Shown piece by piece: positions 43,772-52,634 of a DNA stretch of 64,000 nucleotides; position 1 is the stretch's first letter; each line of letters opens with the position of its first letter. Source of the stretch: Actinoplanes philippinensis (GTDB taxonomy: Bacteria; Actinomycetota; Actinomycetes; Mycobacteriales; Micromonosporaceae); assembly GCF_900113015.1 (NCBI RefSeq), contig NZ_FONV01000006.1, positions 310,001-374,000 on the forward strand. The letters are read 5' to 3'. A program made the position numbers and the translations under genes. The notes beneath the pieces were generated by a model that saw nothing but the letters and a program-made list of their open reading frames with translations, had not been told where the DNA came from and ran no database searches.

Positions 43772-44757
43772 GACGTGACCCGGGTGCGCGGGTCGATGAC
43801 CGAGTAGAGCAGGTCGACGATCAGGTTGGCGCCCAGCACCGACAGCGTGATGATCAGGAAGACGCCCTGCATGAGCGCGTAGTCGTTGCCGCCGACCGCC
43901 TGCAGCAGCGCGGACCCGATGCCGGGGTAGGAGAAGACCGCCTCGGTGACGATCGAGCCGGCGACCACGAAGCCGAGCGAGATGGCGAACCCGGAGATCG
44001 ACGGCAGGATCGCGTTGCGTGCGGCGTACCGTCTCATGATCCGTCCGGGTCTGAGGCCCTTGGCCTCGGCGGTGATCATGTAGTCCTCGGAGAGCGTGGA
44101 GACCATCATGTTGCGCATGCCGAGCATCCAGCCGCCGATCGACGAGATGATGATGGTGAGCGCCGGCAGGGTGCCGTAGTAGACGACCGAGCCGAGGAAC
44201 CGCCCGTTCCAGCCGGGCGTGACGTCGTAGACGTCGTAGCCGCCGTTGAGCGGGAAGACCGGCCAGATGCTGCCGAAGACGAAGAGCAGGATCAGGGCGA
44301 GCCAGAAGTACGGCACCGACTGGAACATCGTGGTGACCGGGATGAGGTTGTCCGTCCACGATCCCCGTTTCCAGCCGGCGAGCGTGCCCAGGCCCACGCC
44401 GGTCAGGAACGAGATGATCGTGGCCAGGCCGATCAGCCCGATCGTCCAGGGCAGCGTCTGACCGATGATCGAGCTGACCGGGGCCGGGAAGAAGACCAGT
44501 GACACACCCAGGTCGCCGTGGGCCAGCCCGGCCAGGTAGTCGGCGTACTGCGACCAGATCGGCCGGCTGGAGTCGGAGCCGAGCAGAGCCTCGATGGCGC
44601 GGCGGGTCTCCACGGTCACCGGGCCCTTCTGGCCCATCTTCGACAGCATGATCTCCACGGGGTCGCCCGGCATCATCCGCGGGATCGCGAAGTTGACGGT
44701 CAGCGCCGCCCACAGGGCGACCGCGTAGAAACCGAGCTTGCGCAGCAGGTGACGCAC
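43768..44757 (-). CDS. ABC permease (DppB type)
   Basis: 329 aa, first permease, DppB/OppB class: N-terminal helix LGFYAVALWAALTVNFAIP followed by the PGDPVEIMLSKMG motif, a periplasmic loop, then five further helices and the EAA-type loop YMITAEAKGLRPGRIMRRYAARNAILP. GTG 44757. It lies eight bases after the binding-protein gene stop and overlaps the next permease. Confidence 0.92.
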   Translation of the reverse strand: MRHLLRKLGFYAVALWAALTVNFAIPRMMPGDPVEIMLSKMGQKGPVTVETRRAIEALLGSDSSRPIWSQYADYLAGLAHGDLGVSLVFFPAPVSSIIGQTLPWTIGLIGLATIISFLTGVGLGTLAGWKRGSWTDNLIPVTTMFQSVPYFWLALILLFVFGSIWPVFPLNGGYDVYDVTPGWNGRFLGSVVYYGTLPALTIIISSIGGWMLGMRNMMVSTLSEDYMITAEAKGLRPGRIMRRYAARNAILPSISGFAISLGFVVAGSIVTEAVFSYPGIGSALLQAVGGNDYALMQGVFLIITLSVLGANLIVDLLYSVIDPRTRVTS

Positions 44758-44764
44758 GCCGGCG

Positions 44765-46432
44765 CTACTTGGCGGGCCGGAGGTTGGCCAGCACGATGCC
44801 GTTGTCCCAGATCTTCCAGGAGGCGGGCAGCGCGTACTTGTCGTCGTTTGTCGGCCAGCCGGTCGCGCGGCTCGTGTTGAACTCGGTGAGGAGCGAGTTC
44901 ACATAGATCGGGATGTACGGCAGATCCCGCACGATCTCCCTCTGGATGATCGTGTACTGCTCCTTCTGCACGGCCTCGTCGTTGGTGCCGCCGGCGACGT
45001 CGAGCGCCTTGTCGACCGTGGCGTTGCTGTAGCGGGCGAAGTTGCCGCTGGTCTGCGCCGCCTCACCGACCTTCGCCGTGGTGACCGTGGCGTATTTGGC
45101 CTGGTAGGTGTGGTACGGGTTGGAGTTGGCGCCGAGGCCGATCGAGTCCAGCGAGAGCTGGTAACGGCCCTGCACCTGGTTGTTGTTCCACTCGTTCCAG
45201 GACAGCTGGGTCGGCTTCAGCTCGATGCCGGCCTCCTTGAGCTGCTGCGCCATCGCGTCGTTGAGCGAGATGAAGTCGCTCCACCCGCTGACCGTCTGGA
45301 TGGTCAGCGACAGCCGCTGCCCGTCCTTGGCCCGGATGCCGTCGGCGCCCTTGGCCCAGCCGGCCGCGTCGAGGATCCGGTCGGCCTGCGCCACGTCGGG
45401 CGTGCCCGGGACGGTCACCTGGGCCGGGTCGGCGATCCACTTCCGGTCCCGCTCGGGCAGCAGCAGCGTGGGCGAGGCGACTCCGGCGTAGCCGCCCCCG
45501 GCCAGCTTGTTGAGCTGATCCCGGTTGAGCGCGTGATGGATGGCCTGGCGTACGGCGGTGTCGGTCTGCGGGCCGGAGCATCCGTAGGCGGTGCTCGAAC
45601 ACGTGAAGATCGACGCGGTCAGGACCGGCGTGTTCACGTACGACAGATCCTTGTGGTTCTTGAGCAGTTGATCCAGACCGGGCAGGAAGGAGCTCATCCA
45701 GTCGACCTGGCCGGCGGTGAGCGCCGCGCTCGCGGCGTCGGCGGTGGCCAGCGAGATGTAGCGGACGTTCTGGATCTGCGGCTTGCCCGGCTGCCAGTAT
45801 TTCGGGTTCTTCTCCAGGACATAGCTCTGGGAGGAGAAGGACTTCAGCTTGTACGGCCCGGTGCCGACCGGGTTCGGGTTGATCGTCTTCGCCGGGTCGT
45901 CGATCTTGCTCCAGACGTGCTCCGGGACGATCGGGGTGTGCCCGATGATCGACGCCTCGTCGGTGTACGACTTGGTGTTGAAGGTGAGGACCGCGGTCTT
46001 GTCGTCCCTGGCGACCGAGGACTTGAGGTCCAGGCCGGTCGCGTTGATCGCCTTGGTGCGCCGGATCAGGTCGAAGGTGAACGCCACGTCCCTGGCGCTG
46101 AACGGCTGCCCGTCGTTCCAGCTGACGCCCTCGCGGGTGGTGACGGTCAGCTCGGTGCCGTCGGCGTTCCACCGGTAGGCGGTGCCGAGCATCGGCGCGG
46201 GCGGCGCCTCGGACGCCACGTTGTACCAGAAGAGGGCCTCGTGCATGGTGCCGTTCGTCGGCTGCAGCTGGGTCGGCGAGAACGGGTTCCAGTTCTCCAC
46301 GATGGTGCCGTTCGCGCCGTTGAAGATGGTGATCGAGCTGTTCGCGGCGCTCGGTTTCGCCTCACCGCCGGAGCTGGAGCATCCGGCGAGAGCGAGCATC
46401 ACCGCGGCGGCCGCCGCGACGGTCTTCTTCAT
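44765..46432 (-). CDS. ABC substrate-binding lipoprotein, family 5
   Basis: 555-aa solute-binding lipoprotein of family 5 (the peptide/nickel class that also includes cellobiose- and mannobiose-type oligosaccharide binders). Signal peptide MKKTVAAAAAVMLALAGC with lipobox LAGC (Cys18), then NSSITIFNGANGTIVENWNPF and ALFWYN. Members with this WNPF start commonly bind beta-oligosaccharides. It begins an operon divergent from the secreted mannanase gene, so manno-oligosaccharides are the most likely ligand. ATG 46432. Confidence 0.88.
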   Translation of the reverse strand: MKKTVAAAAAVMLALAGCSSSGGEAKPSAANSSITIFNGANGTIVENWNPFSPTQLQPTNGTMHEALFWYNVASEAPPAPMLGTAYRWNADGTELTVTTREGVSWNDGQPFSARDVAFTFDLIRRTKAINATGLDLKSSVARDDKTAVLTFNTKSYTDEASIIGHTPIVPEHVWSKIDDPAKTINPNPVGTGPYKLKSFSSQSYVLEKNPKYWQPGKPQIQNVRYISLATADAASAALTAGQVDWMSSFLPGLDQLLKNHKDLSYVNTPVLTASIFTCSSTAYGCSGPQTDTAVRQAIHHALNRDQLNKLAGGGYAGVASPTLLLPERDRKWIADPAQVTVPGTPDVAQADRILDAAGWAKGADGIRAKDGQRLSLTIQTVSGWSDFISLNDAMAQQLKEAGIELKPTQLSWNEWNNNQVQGRYQLSLDSIGLGANSNPYHTYQAKYATVTTAKVGEAAQTSGNFARYSNATVDKALDVAGGTNDEAVQKEQYTIIQREIVRDLPYIPIYVNSLLTEFNTSRATGWPTNDDKYALPASWKIWDNGIVLANLRPAK

Positions 46433-46481
46433 CGGCGGGTTCCTCGTTCCATGCAGGGATCAACTTCGATGTGGCTCATAA

Positions 46482-46494
46482 TTAAGCGGCTTAA
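46482..46494. promoter_or_regulatory. candidate operator, perfect palindrome
   Basis: TTAAGC-G-GCTTAA, 13 bp, 50 bp upstream of the binding-protein ATG in the 205-bp divergent region with the mannanase gene. A degenerate copy is found at 31484-31496. ROK or LacI control of both blocks is a reasonable guess. Confidence 0.55.
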
Positions 46495-46552
46495 GTTTGC
46501 GATGTCAAGCGCCGCTTCCCATTGAAGATCATTAGCGGCTACCCACTTGACC

Positions 46553-46566
46553 GGCTTAGTTAAGCC
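46553..46566. promoter_or_regulatory. candidate operator, everted half-sites
   Basis: GGCTTA-GT-TAAGCC is a perfect 14-bp palindrome made of the same half-site word in the opposite orientation, 72 bp upstream of the mannanase ATG. The core CTTAGTTAAG is like ROK-type sites. Confidence 0.5.
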
Positions 46567-46637
46567 ATTTTAGATTCTCGTCGACCGTCCCCCGACGACT
46601 GTCCGTCACCGTCCCCGACGGACAGGGAGGAATCCCC

Positions 46638-48014
46638 ATGAAAGCCAAATGGTGGGGCGGCCTCGCGGCCGTCCTGACCGCCGCCGCGGCGGTCGTCACC
46701 CTCGCGCAGCCGGCACAGGCCGCCGCCGGATTCACCGTCTCCGGCACCCGCATCCTCGACGCCAACGGCAACGCGTTCCTGATGCGCGGCGTGAACCACG
46801 CCCACACCTGGTACGCGAGCCAGACCGGCAAGTCGCTCGCCGACATCAAGGCGCTCGGCGCCAACACCGTCCGCGTGGTCCTGGCCAGCGGCCAGCGCTG
46901 GACCGCGAACGCCGCCTCCGACGTCGCCAACGTGATCGCCCAGTGCAAGGCCAACCGGCTGATCTGCGTGCTGGAGGTGCACGACACCACCGGCTACGGC
47001 GAACAGTCCGGCGCCGCCACCCTGGCCCAGGCCGTCGACTACTGGATCTCCGTCAAGAGCGCCCTCACCGGCCAGGAGAGCTACGTCATCCTCAACATCG
47101 GCAACGAGCCGTACGGCAACGGCACCGCCTCGACCGGCTGGACCGCCGACACCAAGTCCGCGATCAGCCGGCTGCGGGCCGCCGGATTCCAGCACCAGAT
47201 CATGGTCGACGCGCCGAACTGGGGCCAGGACTGGCAGTTCATCATGCGCGACAACGCCGCCTCGGTGTTCGCCGCCGACCCCAACCGCAACACCGTCTTC
47301 TCGATCCACATGTACGGGGTGTTCGACACCGCCGCGGAGATCAACGACTACCTGGGCCGCTTCCAGAGCGCCGGCCTGCCGATCGTGGTCGGCGAGTTCG
47401 GCCACAACCACTCCGACGGCAACCCCGACGAGGACACCATCCTGGCCACCAGCCAGCAGCTCGGCATCGGATACCTCGGCTGGTCCTGGTCCGGCAACGG
47501 CGGCGGCGTCGAATACCTCGACCTGGTCACCAACTTCGACCCGGCCCAGCTGACGTCCTGGGGCCAGCGGCTGTTCAACGGCGCCAACGGCATCAAGGCC
47601 ACCGCCAAGGAGGCCAGCGTCTACGGCGGGGTGAACCCCTCGCCGAGCAGCCCGTCGCCCAGCGGCCCGTCACCGTCGGCCCCGCCGTCGCCCTCGCCCA
47701 GCAACCCGCAGACCGGGGCCTGCACCGCCACCTACGCGGTCACCAACTCGTGGACCGGCGGCTTCCAGGGCAACGTCACCGTCAAAGCCGGCGGCAGCGC
47801 GATCACCGCGTGGACCGTCACCTGGACGTGGCCGAACGGGCAGCGGTTCACCAACACGTGGAACGCCACCGTCAGCACCTCCGGTGAGACGGTCACCGCC
47901 CGCAACGCCTCCTACAACGGGCGGCTCGCCGCCGGCGCCGAGACCAGCTGGGGCTTCACCGCCTCCCGCGGCGCAACCAACAACAACCCGGCTGTGACCT
48001 GCGCCGCAGCCTGA
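46638..48014 (+). CDS. secreted GH5 beta-mannanase with CBM2
   Basis: 458-aa extracellular endo-beta-1,4-mannanase. Signal peptide to about residue 29 (ending AQPAQAAA). The GH5 domain (about 31-335) closely follows the Streptomyces mannanase type (RGVNHAHTWY, HDTTGYGEQSG): acid/base E157 in IGNEPYG and nucleophile E253 in VVGEFGHN. A Pro/Ser linker (about 338-358) leads to a C-terminal CBM2 (about 360-458, two Cys, several exposed Trp) that binds cellulose or mannan-coated fibres. ATG 46638 with GGGAGG. Divergent from the oligosaccharide importer, which would take up its products. Confidence 0.93.
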   Translation: MKAKWWGGLAAVLTAAAAVVTLAQPAQAAAGFTVSGTRILDANGNAFLMRGVNHAHTWYASQTGKSLADIKALGANTVRVVLASGQRWTANAASDVANVIAQCKANRLICVLEVHDTTGYGEQSGAATLAQAVDYWISVKSALTGQESYVILNIGNEPYGNGTASTGWTADTKSAISRLRAAGFQHQIMVDAPNWGQDWQFIMRDNAASVFAADPNRNTVFSIHMYGVFDTAAEINDYLGRFQSAGLPIVVGEFGHNHSDGNPDEDTILATSQQLGIGYLGWSWSGNGGGVEYLDLVTNFDPAQLTSWGQRLFNGANGIKATAKEASVYGGVNPSPSSPSPSGPSPSAPPSPSPSNPQTGACTATYAVTNSWTGGFQGNVTVKAGGSAITAWTVTWTWPNGQRFTNTWNATVSTSGETVTARNASYNGRLAAGAETSWGFTASRGATNNNPAVTCAAA

Positions 48015-48022
48015 GCGTGGCA

Positions 48023-48051
48023 GGCGCCGCGGGCCGGCCACCCGCGGCGCC
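48023..48051 (+). terminator. terminator hairpin after mannanase gene
   Basis: GGCGCCGCGGG (48023-48033) pairs perfectly with CCCGCGGCGCC (48041-48051) around a 7-nt loop, followed by TTTC. It lies 9 bp after the mannanase stop. Confidence 0.8.
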
Positions 48052-48117
48052 TTTCACTCAGACCGATCCACTCACCGCCGAGAGTCAGGCACCCACTCTT
48101 CATAGGAGAAGACTCCG

Positions 48118-49731
48118 GTGCGCATCGGTGACATCAGTGTCGGCGTACGTCTCGCCGTCTCGTACTGCTCCCTGACGGCTCTCATCATCACCTCCGCCGG
48201 AGCCGGATGGTGGGGACTGCGCGAACAGGCCGCCGCCGAACGCGACCTGGCCGTCCTGGAACAGCTGCGCGACGACATCCAGTCCGCCAAGTACGACGCC
48301 GCCGACGTGACCGGCTGGCAGGGATTGTGGATCTCCGACGTCGCGGCCTTCGGATACGCGTACGCCACCGGCCCGGAAGGCTACAACCGGCAGGGCGAGA
48401 TGAAGTCCAAGAAGGCGCTCTACGAGAACCTGGCGAAGACCGACACCGGCGGCATGACCGACGCCGAGCGGGCCCGGTTCGCGGAGCTCGAACCGGCCTG
48501 GGACGACTTCTTCACCTGGGACGACACCGTCGACGAGTGGCTCTCCGCGGACAACCGGCCGGCCCTGGCCAAAGCCATGACCAGCGTCAACGGCGGTGAG
48601 GCGTCGGAGGCGTACGGCAAGGTGCTGGAGATCACCGCCGCGCTGGACGAATCCGTCAACGCCCGGGCCGAAGCGCTGCGGGCCGAGGTCGACCAGGTCC
48701 GCCGGACCGCGGTGACCATGCTCGGCGTGACGCTCGCGCTGGCCGTCGTGGTCGCCGTGCTGATGGGCATCGGCGTCACCCGGTCGGTGGTCGGCCCGCT
48801 GGCCACCATCGTCGGCGCGCTGCGGCGGCTGGCCGGCCGTGACCTGACCGTCAGCGTCGACCTGAACCGCCGTGACGAGCTGGGCCGGCTCGGCGAGGCC
48901 GTCAACCAGACCGCCTCGTCGCTGCGGGCGACCGTCGCGGCGATCGCCGGCCACGCCGGGGCGGTCGCCACCGCCTCGCACGAGCTGTCGGCCGTCTCCG
49001 AGCGGATCGCCGACGCCAGCACCGAGATGGACGCGCAGGCCGCGACGGTCGCCTCGTCCGCCGGCCACGTCTCCGGCAACGTGCAGACCCTGCAGGCCGG
49101 CAGCGCCGAGATGAGCAAGGCGATCGACGAGATCGCCCGCAACGCCGGCGAGGCGGCCCGGGTCGCCGGCGAGGCGGTGACCGTTGTCGACCGGACCAAC
49201 CGGACCGTCGGCAAGCTCGGCGCCTCGTCCGCGGAGATCAGCACTGTGGTCGCGATGATCACGGCGATCGCCGAGCAGACCAACCTGCTCGCGCTCAACG
49301 CCACCATCGAGGCCGCCCGCGCCGGGGAGCTGGGCAAGGGCTTCGCGGTGGTGGCCGGCGAGGTCAAGGAGCTGTCCCAGGAGACCGCCCGGGCCACCTC
49401 CGAGATCGCCCGGCTGGTCCAGGCCATCCAGACCGACTCGCACGAGGCGGTCGGCGCGATCGGCCAGATCGGCGAGGTCGTCGCCCGGATCAGCGGCCTC
49501 CAGACGCTGATCGCCGCGGCCGTCGAGGAACAGACCGCCACCACCAGCGAGATGAGCCGCAACGTGGCCGAGGTCGCGGACAGCAGCGCCGACATCGCCG
49601 CCAACATCGCCGGAGTGGCCGGGGCGGTCGGCGACACCACGACGATCGCGACCAAGGCCCGCGAGAACGCCGGCACCCTCAGCCGCACCAGCGACGAACT
49701 ACGCGAACTGGTCGCCGGCTTCACCCTGTGA
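48118..49731 (+). CDS. methyl-accepting chemotaxis protein
   Basis: 537-aa chemoreceptor. It has a first membrane segment at residues about 12-30, a ~170-residue extracellular four-helix domain, a second segment at about 200-220 (LGVTLALAVVVAVLMGIGVT), then a HAMP linker and the cytoplasmic signalling coiled coil whose conserved tip is NLLALNATIEAARAGE. Motile actinomycete spores use such receptors. GTG 48118 with GGAG upstream. It begins 103 bp after the mannanase and may sense sugars, though nothing in the ligand domain proves it. Confidence 0.93.
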   Translation: MRIGDISVGVRLAVSYCSLTALIITSAGAGWWGLREQAAAERDLAVLEQLRDDIQSAKYDAADVTGWQGLWISDVAAFGYAYATGPEGYNRQGEMKSKKALYENLAKTDTGGMTDAERARFAELEPAWDDFFTWDDTVDEWLSADNRPALAKAMTSVNGGEASEAYGKVLEITAALDESVNARAEALRAEVDQVRRTAVTMLGVTLALAVVVAVLMGIGVTRSVVGPLATIVGALRRLAGRDLTVSVDLNRRDELGRLGEAVNQTASSLRATVAAIAGHAGAVATASHELSAVSERIADASTEMDAQAATVASSAGHVSGNVQTLQAGSAEMSKAIDEIARNAGEAARVAGEAVTVVDRTNRTVGKLGASSAEISTVVAMITAIAEQTNLLALNATIEAARAGELGKGFAVVAGEVKELSQETARATSEIARLVQAIQTDSHEAVGAIGQIGEVVARISGLQTLIAAAVEEQTATTSEMSRNVAEVADSSADIAANIAGVAGAVGDTTTIATKARENAGTLSRTSDELRELVAGFTL

Positions 49732-49796
49732 ATTGACGAGCCACCGGCTCACCTCTCACCGGCTTCACCCGCCCCGGCCCCTCCGGCTCCCCGATT

Positions 49797-49828
49797 CCCG
49801 GTTCCCCGGCAACCCGGTTCCCCGGCAA
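49797..49828. repeat. 16-bp tandem repeat between genes
   Basis: CCCGGTTCCCCGGCAA occurs twice in tandem (49797-49812, 49813-49828) within a 162-bp C/G-rich non-coding stretch between the chemoreceptor and the minus-strand ClpX-type zinc finger gene. No clean hairpin terminator was found there. Confidence 0.6.
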
Positions 49829-49893
49829 CCCGGCTCTTCCGGCCCCCCGGCTCCTTGGCTTCACCCGGTGAGACCCCGAACCGGGGCGTGGGC

Positions 49894-50262
49894 TCACTCC
49901 TCGCCGGAGAAGCGCTCCCAGGCCGACTGGCGGGTCATCTGCAGCGCGGCCCCGATCCGCGCCCAGGTGACCCGCCGCTCGCGCAGGATGGTGACCAGCC
50001 GCTGCAGGCTGGCCTCGGTCTGGGCGCCGACCGCGGCGATGCGGGGCAGCACCTCGAGGATCTGCTCGTCGGTCATCGACTCCTCCCACACCGGCAGCGG
50101 CGTGGCCGGCTCGTCCGGTGCGCGCCGCTGCTCGATGCCGAGCACGTCGTTGCAGAGCCCGACGCACTCGTTGCAGATGTAGACCCCTGGGCCGGCGATC
50201 AGCTTCTCGACCGCGTCGGCGGCCTTGGCACAGAACGAACAGTTGAGCTTGACGTCGGTCAT
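49894..50262 (-). CDS. ClpX-type C4 zinc finger protein
   Basis: 122 aa. N-terminal zinc-binding module of the ClpX type: CSFC (residues 8-11) and CNEC (30-33). The rest includes a helix-turn-helix-like end (VTWARIGAALQMTRQSAWERF), which could bind DNA. No ATPase domain, so it is not ClpX. Possible DNA-binding or adaptor protein. ATG 50262. Confidence 0.85.
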   Translation of the reverse strand: MTDVKLNCSFCAKAADAVEKLIAGPGVYICNECVGLCNDVLGIEQRRAPDEPATPLPVWEESMTDEQILEVLPRIAAVGAQTEASLQRLVTILRERRVTWARIGAALQMTRQSAWERFSGEE

Positions 50263-50401
50263 GGCCCCTCCCGAAGACTGTCAGGCGCACCCTGACATCG
50301 TCAGGCTACGCCTGACAGCCCGCGGTGGGAAGCCGGGACCTCGTGCCCTAGCCCCGCGGCCCTCCGGCGAGTACGACTGGGGAGTGAGGAGGGCGGACGA
50401 G

Positions 50402-50653
50402 ATGATGTATTCACATGGTTCCGGCATGGGCTGGCTGTCCTTGCTGCTGGTGGCCCTGCTGGTCGCCCCGGCGCTGACCGCGCTGTTCGCGTTCCGGCCG
50501 TGGGCCGGAGGGTTCCAGCCGTGGGCCGGAGAGTTCCAGCCGTGGCCCGCAGAGTCCGCCGAGAGGGTCCTGGCCGACCGCTTCGCCCACGGCGAGATCG
50601 ACGCCGACGAGTATCGGCAACGATTGGCGACGTTGCGTTCGGCAGCCGGCTGA
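50402..50653 (+). CDS. small membrane protein with SHOCT domain
   Basis: 83 aa. One membrane segment (LSLLLVALLVAPALTALFAF), then a Trp/Pro repeat (PWAGGFQPWAGEFQPWPAE) and a C-terminal SHOCT motif (LADRFAHGEIDADEYRQRLATL). SHOCT segments usually mediate oligomerisation. ATG 50402 with AGGAGG nearby; a second ATG is three bases on. Function unknown. Confidence 0.8.
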   Translation: MMYSHGSGMGWLSLLLVALLVAPALTALFAFRPWAGGFQPWAGEFQPWPAESAERVLADRFAHGEIDADEYRQRLATLRSAAG

Positions 50654-50808
50654 TCAGCCCCGGCCGACCAGGAGCCGACAGTCGGCCGACCAGCCCCGGC
50701 CGACCACGAGCCCGCAGCCGCCCGACCGGCCCCGGCCGGTGTTACCGGCCGTGAAACGACCGGTAACGGGACGCGACATCGACACGCGCCGCGATTTAGG
50801 CTGGCCGG

Positions 50809-52038
50809 ATGATCGACGGCCGGCGCACGACCCGGCGCGACGACCTGCCGCTGACCGGGTCACGCCGGTCGCGTGACTCGGCCGGGGCGGTGCTGCGCGC
50901 CGTTCTGGACCACGGGCCGATCGCGCGCAGCTCGGTGGCCCGGGCGACCCGGTTGTCCGCGGCGGCGGTGAGCGGGGTGGTCGGGTCGCTGCTGGAGCGC
51001 GGCCTGGTGCGCGAGGCCCCGGAGGCGGCCGGCCCGCCGGGGATCGGGCGGCCGCACGTGCCGCTGGACCTGCCGGCCGACGGTCCCGCGGTGATCGGCG
51101 TGCACATCGCGGTCCCGAGGATCACGGTGTCGTTGCTGGACCTGCGAGGACGGGTCGTCGCGCGGGCCGAGGAGCCGCACGGGCGTACCGATCCGGCGAG
51201 TGTGATCGCGGCGGTCGCGGCGCGGATCACGGCGATCCGGCGGCGGCACGGGGCGCGGCGCCGGATCCTGGGGCTGGGCGTGGCGTCCGGCGGCTGGGTG
51301 GACTCCCCTCACGGCACGATCGTCGAGCATCGGGCGCTGGGCTGGCGCGACGTGCCGATCGCGGCGGCGCTGGCCGAGGCGACCGGGCTGCCGGTGCGGG
51401 CGGACAACCACTCGCGGGCCCTGCTGCGCGGGGAGCTGCTGTTCGGCGAGGTGGCCGGCCGGGCCCGGGAGAGTGCGGTGCACCTGTTCGTGGGCAATGT
51501 CGTGGACGTGGCCTTCGCCACCGGCGGCGCCGTCCATCAGGGACCGCGGTCGGCGTCCGGGGCGGTCGCGCACCTGCAGGTCGAGGGCTGCCGGGAGGCG
51601 TGCTCGTGCGGGCGGGTCGGCTGTCTGCAGGCGGCGGTGTCGGAGCGGGTTCTGATCCGGCGGGCGATGGCGGCCGGGCTGATCGACCGGCCGGGGATCC
51701 CGGCGCTGGTGGAGGCGGCGGCCGCGGGCAGCGCCGGTGCGGCCGAGCTGTTGCGGGAGCGGGCCCGGCTGGTGGGCCGGGCGGCGGCGCTGCTGCTGGA
51801 CCTCTTCGACCCGGAGGTGCTGATCGTCGCCGAGGCGGGCGCCAACCAGCTGCCGGAGTCCCTGTCGACGCTGCGGTCGGAGATCGCCGCGTGGTCGTCG
51901 GCGGGCGCCGACGTGGAGCACGTGGTGCGGCCGTCGAGCTTCCCGGGCGCGGTGCTGGCGGTGGCCGGCGGGGCCGTCGCTCTGGATCAGGTTTTCGCGT
52001 CCCCACTGGATCTCGAAGTCCGCCTCCGAGCCTCCTGA
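50809..52038 (+). CDS. ROK-family transcriptional regulator
   Basis: 409 aa. N-terminal winged helix-turn-helix (about residues 28-75: SSVARATRLSAAAVSGVVGSLLERG) followed by a ROK domain with the ADNHSRALLRGE segment and the zinc motif CSCGRVGC. ATG 50809. It lies just upstream of, and on the same strand as, the organosulfur operon (52128 on) with an AT-rich 89-bp promoter region between, and is the natural candidate to control it. Confidence 0.88.
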   Translation: MIDGRRTTRRDDLPLTGSRRSRDSAGAVLRAVLDHGPIARSSVARATRLSAAAVSGVVGSLLERGLVREAPEAAGPPGIGRPHVPLDLPADGPAVIGVHIAVPRITVSLLDLRGRVVARAEEPHGRTDPASVIAAVAARITAIRRRHGARRRILGLGVASGGWVDSPHGTIVEHRALGWRDVPIAAALAEATGLPVRADNHSRALLRGELLFGEVAGRARESAVHLFVGNVVDVAFATGGAVHQGPRSASGAVAHLQVEGCREACSCGRVGCLQAAVSERVLIRRAMAAGLIDRPGIPALVEAAAAGSAGAAELLRERARLVGRAAALLLDLFDPEVLIVAEAGANQLPESLSTLRSEIAAWSSAGADVEHVVRPSSFPGAVLAVAGGAVALDQVFASPLDLEVRLRAS

Positions 52039-52088
52039 ACAGCGCTTATTTAATTCATTGTGGCGCATTGTTGCCTTCTAATCCTAGC

Positions 52089-52101
52089 TTCATAGTATGA
52101 A
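52089..52101. promoter_or_regulatory. candidate operator of the organosulfur operon
   Basis: TTCATA-G-TATGAA is a perfect 13-bp palindrome 26 bp before the ATG of the flavin reductase. The surrounding 52039-52127 is unusually AT-rich here (GCTTATTTAATTC at 52030-52042). Likely binding site for the ROK protein or another sulfur regulator. Confidence 0.5.
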
Positions 52102-52127
52102 TTCAGCCGCAGGACAGGAGCACACCG

Positions 52128-52613
52128 ATGACCACCACTGTCTCCGTCGACGCCACCCTCTTCCGTCAGGTCTTCCGCCGCCACGCCGCCGGGGTCGCCG
52201 TCGTCACCACCGACGCCGGGCGTGGCGCCGCCGGCGTCACCGTCACCTCGCTCGCCTCGCTCTCCGCCGAGCCGCCGCTGCTGTCGTTCAGCATCCTGGC
52301 GACCGCCTCGGCCTGGCCGCATCTGCGCGACGCCTCGACCGCCGTGGTGCACCTGCTGGGCGCCGGGGACACCGAGCTGGCCCGGACCTTCGCGACCAGC
52401 GGCATCGAGCGATTCGGCGCGCCGACCCGCTGGCGGCGGCTGCCCACCGGGGAGCCCGTCCTGGAGGACGCCGCGGCCTGGCTGCGGGTCGCCATCGAGC
52501 ACCGGCACCCGGCCGGCGGCGCGCACCTGGTCATCGGCCGGGTCGAGGAGGCCGGGCTGGCCGGCCACAGCTCCCCGCTGCTGTACCACGACGGCGGCTT
52601 CCACACCCTCTGA
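52128..52613 (+). CDS. flavin reductase (FMN-binding split barrel)
   Basis: 161-aa flavin:NAD(P)H oxidoreductase-like protein with the split-barrel fold: FRRHAAGVAVVTTDAG at the start, then GVTVTSLASLSAEPPLLSFSI. It should supply FMNH2 to the monooxygenases encoded at 55235-59009. First gene of the operon, ATG 52128 with ACAGGAGC. The three monooxygenases depend on an external reductase, which makes this assignment coherent. Confidence 0.88.
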   Translation: MTTTVSVDATLFRQVFRRHAAGVAVVTTDAGRGAAGVTVTSLASLSAEPPLLSFSILATASAWPHLRDASTAVVHLLGAGDTELARTFATSGIERFGAPTRWRRLPTGEPVLEDAAAWLRVAIEHRHPAGGAHLVIGRVEEAGLAGHSSPLLYHDGGFHTL

Positions 52614-52634
52614 CACCCGCAAAGAAGGAAAATC